Shown here: positions 31,558 to 40,017 of the stretch, piece after piece
How the letters are laid out: every line of letters begins with the position of its first letter
How positions within the stretch are numbered: position 1 is the first letter of the stretch
NCBI RefSeq assembly: GCF_001885075.1
Contig: NZ_MODU01000004.1
Span: forward strand, 4,030,001-4,094,000
DNA from: Alteromonas sp. V450
Lineage (GTDB): Bacteria; Pseudomonadota; Gammaproteobacteria; Enterobacterales; Alteromonadaceae
DNA length: 64,000 nucleotides
Direction of reading: 5' to 3'
Translations under genes and position numbers: made by a program
The notes under the pieces: generated by a model
Told to the model about the DNA's origin: nothing
Databases searched by the model: none
The model's input: the letters and a program-made list of their open reading frames with translations, nothing else

Positions 31558-33351
31558 GTGAAACGTTTCATAATTGCGTTAGTAATAGCGATGACAGCGT
31601 CGTCAGCAGATGCCATAAGCGAAACATTGTTAGAAGCACCGCTGAAAAATGCCCCTACCCCCACATCTCGTCAAACGACAATCGATGGATATTTTATTGT
31701 TAAATTTAAAGATAAAGACGTACACCAGTCACTGAGAAAAGAAACTGGTGAGCGACAAACCCTTGGAAATAAAACGACGTCGTTTGAACATGCTATCTTC
31801 GACACGTTTGAAGCTGAGCATGTTAGAACGCTTGCTTTGGGCACAGACCTTATTAAAGTCAAGTTATCAGATAAAAGCAGCGATGCTATTGCCATTGATT
31901 TGGTCAACACTGGGCGTTTCGAGTTTGTTGAAAAAATGCGCGTTTATTACCCTTTAGATTTCGATAGCTCTGAATACAATGACCCTGAATATCACAACCA
32001 GTCGTATTTTGGGGATTATAGCGAAGACTTAAAAAGAGGCTCGGGCTTCGCCAAAATGCGGGCATCAACAGTCAATAACCTTGGCAGGAAAGTACGAATT
32101 GCGGTAATTGATTCGGGGTCGTATCGTCATGAAGATGTTGATTTTGTAGGTGGCTACGACTTTGTCACCTATGAAGGTTTTGATGAAAAAGGCGACATTA
32201 ATACGGTAGAACGAGATTCAGACCCCACTGATGAATATTTCAATGAGACAACAGGTGAAACGTGCAATGTCGGGCATGGTCTTGCTGTCTCGAGTATGAT
32301 AGCCGCTAAAGCCAATAACGGTGTTGGTATGGTTGGCGCTGTCGATGCCAATATGGTCGAAATTATCCCGGTGCGCGCACTAGGTTGTACTGGTGGTTCT
32401 AATACCGACATTATGGAGGCCGTGTTGTGGGCGGCTGGCGAGAGCATAGAGGGTGTGCCAGATATAGATCAGCCGGTCGATATTGTTAATATGAGCCTTG
32501 GCGGGGGAGCTAATGGAGGTTGTCCTGAATGGGAGCAAGCAGTGTTCGATCGTTTACGCGAACTCGGTGTGGTAGTTGTTGTTGCAGCGGGCAACGAAGA
32601 TATGAATGTCGTCAACTCGATACCAGGGGCTTGTACCCGAATTGTTACTGTCGGGTCAACCGACGAACGCGGAGATAAGGCAAGCTTTTCTAATTACGGC
32701 GAGAAAGTGGATGTATCTACATTTGGTACCAATGTAGTTGGCGCTTTTCTTTCGACAACTGAAGATAATCTATACTCTATCGGTAATGGAACCAGCTATT
32801 CAGCACCACTAGTTGCAGCAACCGCCGCAAGCTTGCTGTTGAAGTACCCCTTCTTAAACCCTGAACAAATTGAATCTATTATAAAGTCTAGCACTGTCGA
32901 CAATAGTGTAATTGAAGGCGCCCAAACGGTGTGTGGTAGAAGGGGATGCGGAACGGGGATCCTACAAGCCAACACTGCGATCAAGTCAATAAGTGATGCG
33001 ATGGAAGTATCTAGCTATAGCGTTAGCCACAGATATGAAGGATATGATTCTGCAGCGGACGTTAAGTGGTTAGACGCAATGTCTAGCTACGTTAATGCGT
33101 GCGAACTTGTCAGGTATCAGTGGGGTAACTTAGGTACAGAAGTCCAAGGTATTACATACAATTTGTTTTTAACAGAAACCAACGGGGAGCGCGTAGAGCT
33201 TGAAACTGTTAGCATTCCGCAAAAAGTTATGGCGCTGCCCCAAAATGCTACTCTTTCTGTGCAAGCGTGTGTTAACGGAGATTGTGGTAATTTAGTTGAG
33301 ATGGAAGTGAGTAATCTGAACTATCCCGCAGCATGTAGCAATAACTCGTAA
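31558..33351 (+). CDS. Exported subtilisin-like serine protease (S8 family)
   Basis: A 597-residue secreted protease. Signal peptide MKRFIIALVIAMTASSADA, then a prodomain of about 120 residues. The catalytic triad is visible: Asp in IAVIDSGSYRHED, His in CNVGHGLAVSSMIAA and Ser in GNGTSYSAPLVAATAAS; the oxyanion Asn is in VVVAAGNEDMN. Six or more cysteines (CNVGHG, RALGCTGG, GGCPEW, GACTRIV, VCGRRGCG) suggest disulfides. The C-terminal 130 residues form a separate beta domain. Start is GTG 31558, after AAGGA. It follows the lipoprotein and is probably co-expressed from P4, so the protease may process the lipoprotein or an envelope signal. Confidence 0.88.
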   Translation: MKRFIIALVIAMTASSADAISETLLEAPLKNAPTPTSRQTTIDGYFIVKFKDKDVHQSLRKETGERQTLGNKTTSFEHAIFDTFEAEHVRTLALGTDLIKVKLSDKSSDAIAIDLVNTGRFEFVEKMRVYYPLDFDSSEYNDPEYHNQSYFGDYSEDLKRGSGFAKMRASTVNNLGRKVRIAVIDSGSYRHEDVDFVGGYDFVTYEGFDEKGDINTVERDSDPTDEYFNETTGETCNVGHGLAVSSMIAAKANNGVGMVGAVDANMVEIIPVRALGCTGGSNTDIMEAVLWAAGESIEGVPDIDQPVDIVNMSLGGGANGGCPEWEQAVFDRLRELGVVVVVAAGNEDMNVVNSIPGACTRIVTVGSTDERGDKASFSNYGEKVDVSTFGTNVVGAFLSTTEDNLYSIGNGTSYSAPLVAATAASLLLKYPFLNPEQIESIIKSSTVDNSVIEGAQTVCGRRGCGTGILQANTAIKSISDAMEVSSYSVSHRYEGYDSAADVKWLDAMSSYVNACELVRYQWGNLGTEVQGITYNLFLTETNGERVELETVSIPQKVMALPQNATLSVQACVNGDCGNLVEMEVSNLNYPAACSNNS

Positions 33352-33359
33352 TAACGATT

Positions 33360-33390
33360 GCAAGAGGGGGAGTGTATGCCTCTTGCCTTT
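33360..33390 (+). terminator. Intrinsic terminator after the protease gene (first hairpin)
   Basis: GCAAGAGG and CCTCTTGC (33360-33367 and 33379-33386) form a hairpin with a CTTTG tail. Confidence 0.6.
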
Positions 33391-33405
33391 GTACGCTTAC
33401 AAAAG

Positions 33406-33434
33406 AACGTGCCTTATTAGGTACGTTTTTTTGT
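33406..33434 (+). terminator. Intrinsic terminator after the protease gene (second hairpin)
   Basis: AACGTGCCT and AGGTACGTT pair around TATT with one G-T wobble and are followed by TTTTTTT, including the end of the arm. Two terminators in tandem close the ECF block. Confidence 0.7.
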
Positions 33435-33675
33435 TCGTTCTTTTAGTTAGCAAGTGAATTCACAACTTCTACATTTTATCAGTCCGCATGCATCATTGCC
33501 CACGTAGAGAGGCTTAACATGTTCGTAATCGCGGCGTGTTACCGCAGGTAAGGTAATTCTATCTAACGGTTACAGAACAAAGAGTGGAGACATTTAAAAC
33601 GCGCCCCTCGGGAGGTGCTGGCAAATGTTTATTCAGACCCGTATAAATCTCCGCCGTCATCGATTTATGACAGTT
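33435..33675. other. Intergenic region before the DUF3450-TonB operon
   Basis: About 240 bp without a credible ORF or structured RNA that I can recognise. It ends at the inverted repeat and Pho-box-like site that precede the operon. Confidence 0.35.
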
Positions 33676-33693
33676 TCGTAATAAAACTGTCAC
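33676..33693 (+). promoter_or_regulatory. Candidate Pho box upstream of the DUF3450-TonB operon
   Basis: TCGTAAT-AAAA-CTGTCAC matches 11 of 14 conserved positions, with a perfect second repeat. TATCCT at 33704-33709 is 10 nt downstream, the right place for a -10 box. The 14-mer AATAAAACTGTCAC is also present before phoB. The site overlaps a dyad TGACAGTTT-N7-AAACTGTCA (33668-33692). Confidence 0.6.
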
Positions 33694-33769
33694 AGAAAAC
33701 TCCTATCCTACGCGCAGAAATTTATAGTCGGACAAAACCGATTTCTTTTAACTTTAAAGGTTTGAATGT

Positions 33770-34528
33770 ATGAAGCTTATCAATGCCTTGCTTGTAGCAG
33801 GTGCGCTAGCAGCGACACCCGTGCTTGCACAAGACGATGAAGTCTTAAAACCCGTTGTCGATGAGGCAGCGAAAATAAACGAGTCAGCGGCGAAATCGCA
33901 AGAAAAGATCAACGGTATTACCGACCAAATTGACAGCAAACTTCAACAGTTCAAAACATTGATGAAAGAAATCGAAGGCCTTGAGGTTTATAACACTCAG
34001 CTTCGTAAGCAAATCAATAACCAAGAACAAGAAATGGCAGACCTAAACTCGGCTATCGATGAAGTGTCTGTTGTTGAACGTCAAATCACGCCACTAATGA
34101 TGCGCATGATTGACGGTCTAGAGCAGTTTGTTGCGCTAGACGTACCTTTCCTTCCAGAAGAGCGCGCAAACCGCGTTGCTGACCTTCGCGCCATGATGGA
34201 CCGAGCTGACGTTGCTGCGTCTGAAAAATTCCGCCGTGTAATGGAAGCGTACCAGGTAGAAATGGACTACGGCCGCACTATGGAAGCGTACAGCGGTATT
34301 CATTCAATTAACGGTCAAGAGCGTGACGTTGAATTCCTACGCCTTGGTCGTACAGCGCTAATTTATCAAACACGTGATGCAAGCATGCAGGGTGTTTGGA
34401 ACAAGCAAACTCGTCAATGGGAAGAGCTTGATAGCAGCTACCGTACACAAATTACAAAAGGTCTGCGCATGGCGAAGAAACAACTTGCACCAGACTTGCT
34501 AATGCTGCCAGTGGCAATTACAGACTAA
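33770..34528 (+). CDS. DUF3450 periplasmic coiled-coil protein of the TonB operon
   Basis: A 252-residue exported protein with signal peptide MKLINALLVAGALAATPVLA. Residues about 35-115 form a coiled coil. RMIDGLEQFVALDVPFLPEERANRV and EFLRLGRTALIYQTRD identify the DUF3450 family (PF11932), which is regularly encoded ahead of TtpC-type TonB systems. It probably contacts the periplasmic part of the ExbB-like TtpC protein; no enzymatic function is known. First gene of a six-gene operon behind a Pho-box-like promoter. Confidence 0.88.
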   Translation: MKLINALLVAGALAATPVLAQDDEVLKPVVDEAAKINESAAKSQEKINGITDQIDSKLQQFKTLMKEIEGLEVYNTQLRKQINNQEQEMADLNSAIDEVSVVERQITPLMMRMIDGLEQFVALDVPFLPEERANRVADLRAMMDRADVAASEKFRRVMEAYQVEMDYGRTMEAYSGIHSINGQERDVEFLRLGRTALIYQTRDASMQGVWNKQTRQWEELDSSYRTQITKGLRMAKKQLAPDLLMLPVAITD

Positions 34529-34541
34529 GAGGTTGATGAGA

Positions 34542-35906
34542 ATGTTTAACACAGTAAAACGTATCGCTGTTGGTCTAGCAGCCCTTAGCATCAGCGTTGG
34601 TGCTTTCGCACAAAGCGACCGTGCTATGGACTTAGACGCGCTTCTTAAGCAATTAGAAGAAGGTCAGTTCGCACAGTCTCAGCAAAACAAACAGCGCGAG
34701 CGCGATTTCCAAGCGCAACGTGCAGAGCAAGATCGCATTCTTCGCGAAACCCGTGAAAAGCGCGACCAAATGCTTGCACAATCAGAGCAGCTTGAAACTC
34801 AGTTCGAAGAAAACGAATTCAAACTGGCTGACTTAAACGGTGCACTAGACACGCGTCTTGGTTCACTTAAAGAGCTATTCGGTGTGCTTCAGCAAATTGC
34901 TGGCGACACCAAAAATAAATTCTACAACTCTGTTATTTCTGCACAAATTCCAGGTCGTGCTGACTTCCTTGATCAAATGGCGCAAGACATGGGTTCAAGC
35001 TCTAAGCTTGCATCAATTGAAGAAATTGAGCGCGTTTGGTTTGAAATGCAGCGTGAAATGACGGAAGCCGGCAAAGTCACCACCTTCACAACTGATGTTG
35101 TTGAAGCGGGCGGTGAAAAAGTGAATAAGTCTGTTGTTCGCGTAGGTCCTTTTGCACTTGTTGCTGATGGTAAATACCTAGAGTACAACGGCGTAACCGG
35201 TACCGTGTCTGAACTTGTACGTCAGCCTGCTGATCGTTACATGGACTCTGCTGCTGAACTACAGGCATCAAGCGGTGAATTAGTGCAGTTTGGTATCGAC
35301 CCAACGGGTGGTTCAATTCTAGGTCTTCTTGTTCAAGCGCCAAACCTTCAAGAGCGCGTAGAGCAGGGCGGTGTAGTAGGTTACATCATTCTTATCGTTG
35401 GTGCGTTCGGTTTACTGCTTGCACTTGAGCGCTTGGTAACACTTACGCTTACGCGCATGAAAGTGAACAAGCAGCTTAAGAGCAAAGAAGTTAACACTAA
35501 CAACCCGCTTGGCCGTGTACTTAAAGTGCGTGACGAGCATCCAGACGCTGACGTTGAAGCACTTGAACTTCACCTTACAGAAGCGATTTTAGGCGAAGTA
35601 CCTAAGCTAGGTCGTAACCTAACTATTATTAAGATTATCTCAGTAGTTGCACCGCTTATGGGTCTACTAGGTACGGTAACCGGTATGATCAATACCTTCC
35701 AAGCAATTACCTTGTTTGGTACAGGTGACCCGAAACTGATGGCCGGTGGTATTTCAACTGCACTTGTAACAACAGTACTAGGTCTTGTTGTAGCGATCCC
35801 GATGACACTGCTTTACGCAATGCTAAACACACGTTCTAAGAACATTGTGTACATCCTACAAGAACAGGCGTCTGGCGTAATTGCAGAGCGCGCTGAGCGA
35901 GGCTAA
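34542..35906 (+). CDS. TtpC-type MotA/TolQ/ExbB proton-channel protein
   Basis: A 454-residue protein with an exported N-terminal half: signal peptide up to GAFAQS, then a coiled coil (about 30-110) and a periplasmic domain to about 270. The C-terminal 180 residues are an ExbB/TolQ domain with membrane segments near 285-305, 365-390 and 405-430, including VAPLMGLLGTVTGMINTFQAI. This layout matches TtpC of the Vibrio TonB2 systems, which is needed for energy transduction there. I chose ATG 34542 with AAGAGG 9 nt upstream; TTG 34533 and ATG 34536 lie too close to that site. It follows the DUF3450 gene immediately. Confidence 0.88.
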   Translation: MFNTVKRIAVGLAALSISVGAFAQSDRAMDLDALLKQLEEGQFAQSQQNKQRERDFQAQRAEQDRILRETREKRDQMLAQSEQLETQFEENEFKLADLNGALDTRLGSLKELFGVLQQIAGDTKNKFYNSVISAQIPGRADFLDQMAQDMGSSSKLASIEEIERVWFEMQREMTEAGKVTTFTTDVVEAGGEKVNKSVVRVGPFALVADGKYLEYNGVTGTVSELVRQPADRYMDSAAELQASSGELVQFGIDPTGGSILGLLVQAPNLQERVEQGGVVGYIILIVGAFGLLLALERLVTLTLTRMKVNKQLKSKEVNTNNPLGRVLKVRDEHPDADVEALELHLTEAILGEVPKLGRNLTIIKIISVVAPLMGLLGTVTGMINTFQAITLFGTGDPKLMAGGISTALVTTVLGLVVAIPMTLLYAMLNTRSKNIVYILQEQASGVIAERAERG

Positions 35907-35908
35907 TC

Positions 35909-36427
35909 ATGATCGAGTTTCTAGAAGCAATTCGCGATTTCACAGAAACAGGTGGCCAGGTTCTCCTGGTCATCGGTCTGCTGATATTCGTTATGTGGCT
36001 TTTGATCCTCGAGCGTGCGATGTATCTGATGGTTTGGCATAAGCAAGCCAAGAAAGAAGCGATAGCAATGTGGACAGCACGTGCCGATCGCTCTTCTTGG
36101 TTCGCCGAGCAAGTTCGTCAGAAAACAATTTCACAGTTAACCATGCGCCTTAACGGCAGCATCCCAATTATCCAGTCACTGGTTGCGCTATGTCCGCTGC
36201 TAGGTTTGATGGGAACGGTTACCGGTATGATTGAAGTGTTCGATGTAATGGCAATTGCGGGCTCAGGTAACGCTCGTTCAATGGCATCAGGTGTATCGAA
36301 AGCCACTATCCCCACAATGGCGGGCATGGTTGGCGCACTTTCAGGCGTATTCGCCGCTACCTGGTTAACTCGTATGGTGAAATCAGAACGCACGCATCTT
36401 GAGGATGCATTGATTATTCAACGTTAA
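35909..36427 (+). CDS. exbB: ExbB proton-channel subunit (TonB2-type)
   Basis: A 172-residue inner-membrane protein, shorter than E. coli ExbB, as is usual for ExbB2. Three membrane segments are seen (about 15-35, 88-110, 130-152), with the conserved ALCPLLGLMGTVTGMIEVFD and GVSKATIPTMAGMVGALSG segments that line the proton channel. It starts 2 nt after the TtpC stop, in the order TtpC-ExbB-ExbD-TonB. Confidence 0.92.
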   Translation: MIEFLEAIRDFTETGGQVLLVIGLLIFVMWLLILERAMYLMVWHKQAKKEAIAMWTARADRSSWFAEQVRQKTISQLTMRLNGSIPIIQSLVALCPLLGLMGTVTGMIEVFDVMAIAGSGNARSMASGVSKATIPTMAGMVGALSGVFAATWLTRMVKSERTHLEDALIIQR

Positions 36428-36459
36428 TGCTAGCTAAGCGTTAAGGTAAGGTATTTATT

Positions 36460-36867
36460 ATGAAGCAGCACTTTCAAAACTTAGTCGATGAAGAAGAAGC
36501 AGCCATCGACATGACGCCCATGCTGGACGTTGTATTTATCATGTTGATCTTCTTCATTGTGACTGCGTCATTTGTGAAAGAAGCCGGTATTGATGTTAAC
36601 CGTCCGGAAGCAGCTACTGCTGTGAAAAAGGACCGCGCTAACATCCTTATCGCTATTTCAGATAAAGGCGAAATTTGGATCAACAAACGACGTATCGACG
36701 TTCGCGCAGTACAGGCGAACATCGAGCGCTTACACGCTGAAAACCCTCAGGGTACTGTTGTTATTCAGGCCGACAAGAAGGCTACAACAGAAACCTTGAT
36801 TAAGGTTATGGACGCGTCGCGAGCCGCTGGCGTTTACGATGTTTCGATTGCAGCCCAAGAGCAATAA
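36460..36867 (+). CDS. exbD: ExbD proton-channel subunit (TonB2-type)
   Basis: A 135-residue protein with one membrane helix (about 22-42). The essential Asp is in AAIDMTPMLDVVFIMLIFF. The periplasmic domain (about 45-135) ends AAGVYDVSIAAQEQ. It works with ExbB to couple the proton gradient to TonB. Confidence 0.93.
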   Translation: MKQHFQNLVDEEEAAIDMTPMLDVVFIMLIFFIVTASFVKEAGIDVNRPEAATAVKKDRANILIAISDKGEIWINKRRIDVRAVQANIERLHAENPQGTVVIQADKKATTETLIKVMDASRAAGVYDVSIAAQEQ

Positions 36868-36870
36868 ATC

Positions 36871-37479
36871 ATGCCACGATATTTAATCGCATTTGTTATT
36901 TCCCTTGCGATCACGTTAGGCCTGTTCTTCTTGATGCAATCGCTTATCAAGATGGGCGGCAGTGCATTAACTGAGCCGCCAAAGGGAAGCGTGCTTGACT
37001 TTGTAAGGGTTAAGCAGGATGAACAGGTTGAGAAAAAAGATCGTAAGCCGAAAAAGCCACCTAAGCCTGAAGAGCCGCCACCGCAAATGGAGCAGCCTCA
37101 AATGGACTCACCTTCTCCAGATGCAGAAGGTACGTCTATGGACTTTGGTGCTGAAGTTGGAGACGACATCTCGCTAGAAGGCGGGTTGGCTCTTGAATCT
37201 GGTGACGGTGAATATCTACCTATCGTTAAAGTAGCGCCGGTATATCCACGACGCGCACTTCAACGGGGTATTGAAGGCTTCGTTATTGTTGAATTTACAG
37301 TAACTAAGCAAGGCGCAGTACGCGACCCAATAGTTGTTGAAGCTAATCCAGAAGGCATTTTTGAGCAAGCAGCGATAGATGCTGCTATGAAGTTCAAATA
37401 TAAGCCTCGGGTAGTAAATGGCGAAGCAACAGAAGTGTCTGGTGTGCAAAACCGTATTACGTTCCAAATTGACGGGTAA
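36871..37479 (+). CDS. tonB: TonB2-type energy transducer
   Basis: A 202-residue TonB: N-terminal membrane anchor (about 5-25), proline/lysine-rich linker with KPKKPPKPEEPPPQ, and a C-terminal domain with APVYPRRALQRGIEGFVIVEFTV and FKYKPRVVNGE. It has the short length of TonB2 proteins, for which the companion TtpC is required in Vibrio. It starts 3 nt after exbD. Likely client receptors include the one at 19359, given the shared Pho-box-like control. Confidence 0.93.
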   Translation: MPRYLIAFVISLAITLGLFFLMQSLIKMGGSALTEPPKGSVLDFVRVKQDEQVEKKDRKPKKPPKPEEPPPQMEQPQMDSPSPDAEGTSMDFGAEVGDDISLEGGLALESGDGEYLPIVKVAPVYPRRALQRGIEGFVIVEFTVTKQGAVRDPIVVEANPEGIFEQAAIDAAMKFKYKPRVVNGEATEVSGVQNRITFQIDG

Positions 37480-37485
37480 CAGAAC

Positions 37486-38811
37486 ATGATGAGAAAACAA
37501 ACGAATACCTTGCTTAGTGCACTGGCGTTTGCATTTGCATCGGCCACGGTATCTGTACCTACTATGTTGGTTGCCAGTGACGCTGTGGCACAAGAGCAAA
37601 AAGCGAGCGAAAAGAAAACTCGTCGTGTGCCTACACTTCGCGGCAAGGTTTACGAGCAGCTGGCCCGTGCACAAACAGCGGCAGATGAAGCGGGTAATGT
37701 TGAAGAAGCTATCGCTATTTTGAAAGAAGTAGAAGATAAGGCTGACTCTATGAACGCCTACGAAAAAGCGATGATGTATAACTTTTTCGGCTTCATTTAT
37801 TACAACAACGAAGACTATACAAAAGCGCTGGAATCGTTCGCGAAAGTCGTAGAGCAGCAGCCTATTCCTGAAAAGTTTGAAATGACCACGCTTTTCAGTT
37901 TGGCTCAGCTTAACCTTATGCAAGGTAATTACGACGATACCATCGCTTATTTAGAGCGTTGGGAAAGCCTAAATACAGGCCCTGTACCGGTTAAAAATAA
38001 AGTGATAAAGGCTCAGGCGTACTACCAGAATAAACAGTACGACGAAGCGGCAATGTGGATTTCTGAAGCCGTTGCCGATCACGAAGCCGAAGGCATGATC
38101 CCCGACGAAGGCTGGTTAATACTTCAGCGTGCTATTTTTTACGAACTCAAGCAGCCTCAAAAGGTTAAAGACGTTCTTATTAAAATGGTGAAGTTGTTTG
38201 ACGAGCCTAAGTATTGGATCCAGCTAGCCGGAATGTACGGTGAGCTAGGCGAAGAGCGCAAGCAGTTGGCTATTATGGAAACTGCTTACCAGCGCGGGTT
38301 TGTAAATACATCTGCTGATGTGTTTAACATGGCGCAGCTTTATTACTATCATCGCGTGCCATACAAAGGTGCTAAGTTGATGGAACAGGCGATGAACGAC
38401 GGTGTGCTTGAGAAAAACTTGCGCAACCTTAAGTTCTTAGGCCAAAGCTGGTCACTTGCTAAAGAGCAAGACAAAGCCATTCCGGTTATGATGCAAGCGG
38501 CTGAACTGTCTGAAGACGGTGAGTTAGATGCACAGTTAGCGCAAATTCTTCTTAATGAAGAGCGTTTCGACGATGCAATTGCTGCGGCAGACCGCGCGGT
38601 TGAAAAAGGCGAATTGAGAAACCCTGGTTTGGTTTACTTGATTAAAGGCATGGCGCTGTATAACAAAAAGCAGTATGCCCTTGCGCTTAACCAATTAGCA
38701 GAAGCTGAAAAGCATCAGAAAAGCCGTGCTATGGCACAGCAGTGGAAGCAGTTTGTCCAAGGCGAAAAGCGTCAGGCCGACGCGATAGCTGAAGAGCTAG
38801 GGGCCAGTTAG
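37486..38811 (+). CDS. TPR-repeat periplasmic protein at the end of the TonB operon
   Basis: A 441-residue exported protein with a signal sequence to about VASDAVAQE (residue 36) and tandem TPR repeats through most of its length, for example KAMMYNFFGFIYYNNEDYTKALESF and LAQILLNEERFDDAIAAADRAVEKGE. TPR proteins are a standard last gene in TtpC-type TonB operons and are thought to act as scaffolds in the periplasm. It starts 6 nt after tonB and ends before a strong terminator. Confidence 0.88.
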   Translation: MMRKQTNTLLSALAFAFASATVSVPTMLVASDAVAQEQKASEKKTRRVPTLRGKVYEQLARAQTAADEAGNVEEAIAILKEVEDKADSMNAYEKAMMYNFFGFIYYNNEDYTKALESFAKVVEQQPIPEKFEMTTLFSLAQLNLMQGNYDDTIAYLERWESLNTGPVPVKNKVIKAQAYYQNKQYDEAAMWISEAVADHEAEGMIPDEGWLILQRAIFYELKQPQKVKDVLIKMVKLFDEPKYWIQLAGMYGELGEERKQLAIMETAYQRGFVNTSADVFNMAQLYYYHRVPYKGAKLMEQAMNDGVLEKNLRNLKFLGQSWSLAKEQDKAIPVMMQAAELSEDGELDAQLAQILLNEERFDDAIAAADRAVEKGELRNPGLVYLIKGMALYNKKQYALALNQLAEAEKHQKSRAMAQQWKQFVQGEKRQADAIAEELGAS

Positions 38812-38841
38812 AAACTGGTACTAAAAAATGAAACCCGTTGA

Positions 38842-38872
38842 AAGGTCGATAGAAAATATCGACCTTTTTTTT
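38842..38872 (+). terminator. Intrinsic terminator of the DUF3450-TonB operon
   Basis: AAGGTCGATA and TATCGACCTT pair around GAAAA and are followed by a T-run. Confidence 0.85.
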
Positions 38873-38928
38873 ACTCTGGACTTTAGGCTTTGTCATGTAC
38901 CGGTCTGGTAGGTCTAGCGCCTACTGAG

Positions 38929-40017
38929 TTAGCAAGTAGGAGGCAGTAAGTCGCTTACTGATGCCATTTTCCCTTCGGCTTCTAATTGGTTCCAATACGC
39001 TTTGGTGTCCAAAATTTCATGTTTAATAGAGATAAAGCACGCCACTAAATCCGGGTCGAAATGCTTGCCTGCGCCTTCTAATAAATAATTAAACGCATCG
39101 TCATCAGACCATGCTTTTTTGTAGGGACGCTTCATGGTTAGTGCATCGAAGACATCGGCAATGGCGACAATGCGCGCGCTTTGAGGTATGTCTTCACCTG
39201 CTAAGCCTTCGGGGTAGCCTGTGCCGTTCCATTTTTCGTGGTGGCATAGTGCAATCTCAGCCGCAAGGTTGAACAAAGGTGTATCGCACTGCGAAAGAAT
39301 TTTATGGCCAATTTGTGCATGTGTGCGCATCACCTCCATTTCGCTGTTTATTAGCCTACGAGGTGCTTTCAAAATAGCGTCGGGAATACCAATTTTCCCA
39401 GTGTCGTGCATAGGTGCTGCTTGCGCTAACAAGCAAGCATCGTCATAGGACCAGCCACAAGCAATAGCTAAGCATTTGCTGTAGGCTGCCATACGCCAAA
39501 TATGATGCCCTGTGTCCGTATCATTATAGTGACCAGCTGCAGCTAGCATAGTAATAGCGCTTTGCTGGCTTTTGCTGAGTTCTTCAGTGCGTTTAGCGAC
39601 TAAGTTTTCGGTGGTACGCATTTGATGAGCAAGGCTTATATGCGTTTTAACACGAGCTAGCGTAATGCTAGGTGAAACCGGCTTAGTTATGTAGTCGACA
39701 GCACCAAGTTTAAACCCCTTTTCTTCGTTCTCGCCTTGAGCTAACGCCGTGACGAAAATGACCGGAATTTGGCTTAGCAATCTGTCAGATTTAAGCTGCT
39801 TACATACTTCAAACCCATCCATCCCAGGCATCATAATATCCAACAAGATAATATCTGGTGTAAATTGCTGCACTATTTTCAGCGCCACGGCACCCGACGG
39901 TGCGACCTTAACGTTATAATAAGGGCTAAGTATACCCAGCAAAATATCGATGTTGGCGGGTTCATCATCAACAACTAGTACGCTGAATTTATTATTTAGC
40001 GGTGTCGTGCTATTCAT
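38929..40017 (-). CDS. Response regulator with HD-GYP domain (probable cyclic-di-GMP phosphodiesterase)
   Basis: A 362-residue protein: receiver domain (about 10-125) with VVDDEPAN, the phospho-acceptor Asp in DIILLDIMMPGMDGFEV, and VDYITKPVS; then an HD-GYP domain (about 150-350). Catalytic motifs are intact: HDTGKIGIPDAIL, HHEKWNGTGYPEGL (the GYP triad) and AIADVFDALTMKRPYK. It would hydrolyse cyclic-di-GMP when phosphorylated. It overlaps the hybrid kinase gene by 8 bp, which makes that kinase its probable partner. Confidence 0.9.
   Translation of the reverse strand: MNSTTPLNNKFSVLVVDDEPANIDILLGILSPYYNVKVAPSGAVALKIVQQFTPDIILLDIMMPGMDGFEVCKQLKSDRLLSQIPVIFVTALAQGENEEKGFKLGAVDYITKPVSPSITLARVKTHISLAHQMRTTENLVAKRTEELSKSQQSAITMLAAAGHYNDTDTGHHIWRMAAYSKCLAIACGWSYDDACLLAQAAPMHDTGKIGIPDAILKAPRRLINSEMEVMRTHAQIGHKILSQCDTPLFNLAAEIALCHHEKWNGTGYPEGLAGEDIPQSARIVAIADVFDALTMKRPYKKAWSDDDAFNYLLEGAGKHFDPDLVACFISIKHEILDTKAYWNQLEAEGKMASVSDLLPPTC

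Noticed and set aside
37216-37923. Minus-strand ORF of 235 codons across tonB and the TPR gene
   Set aside because: It is antisense to two well-supported genes, and its cysteine- and phenylalanine-rich product looks like a shadow translation.
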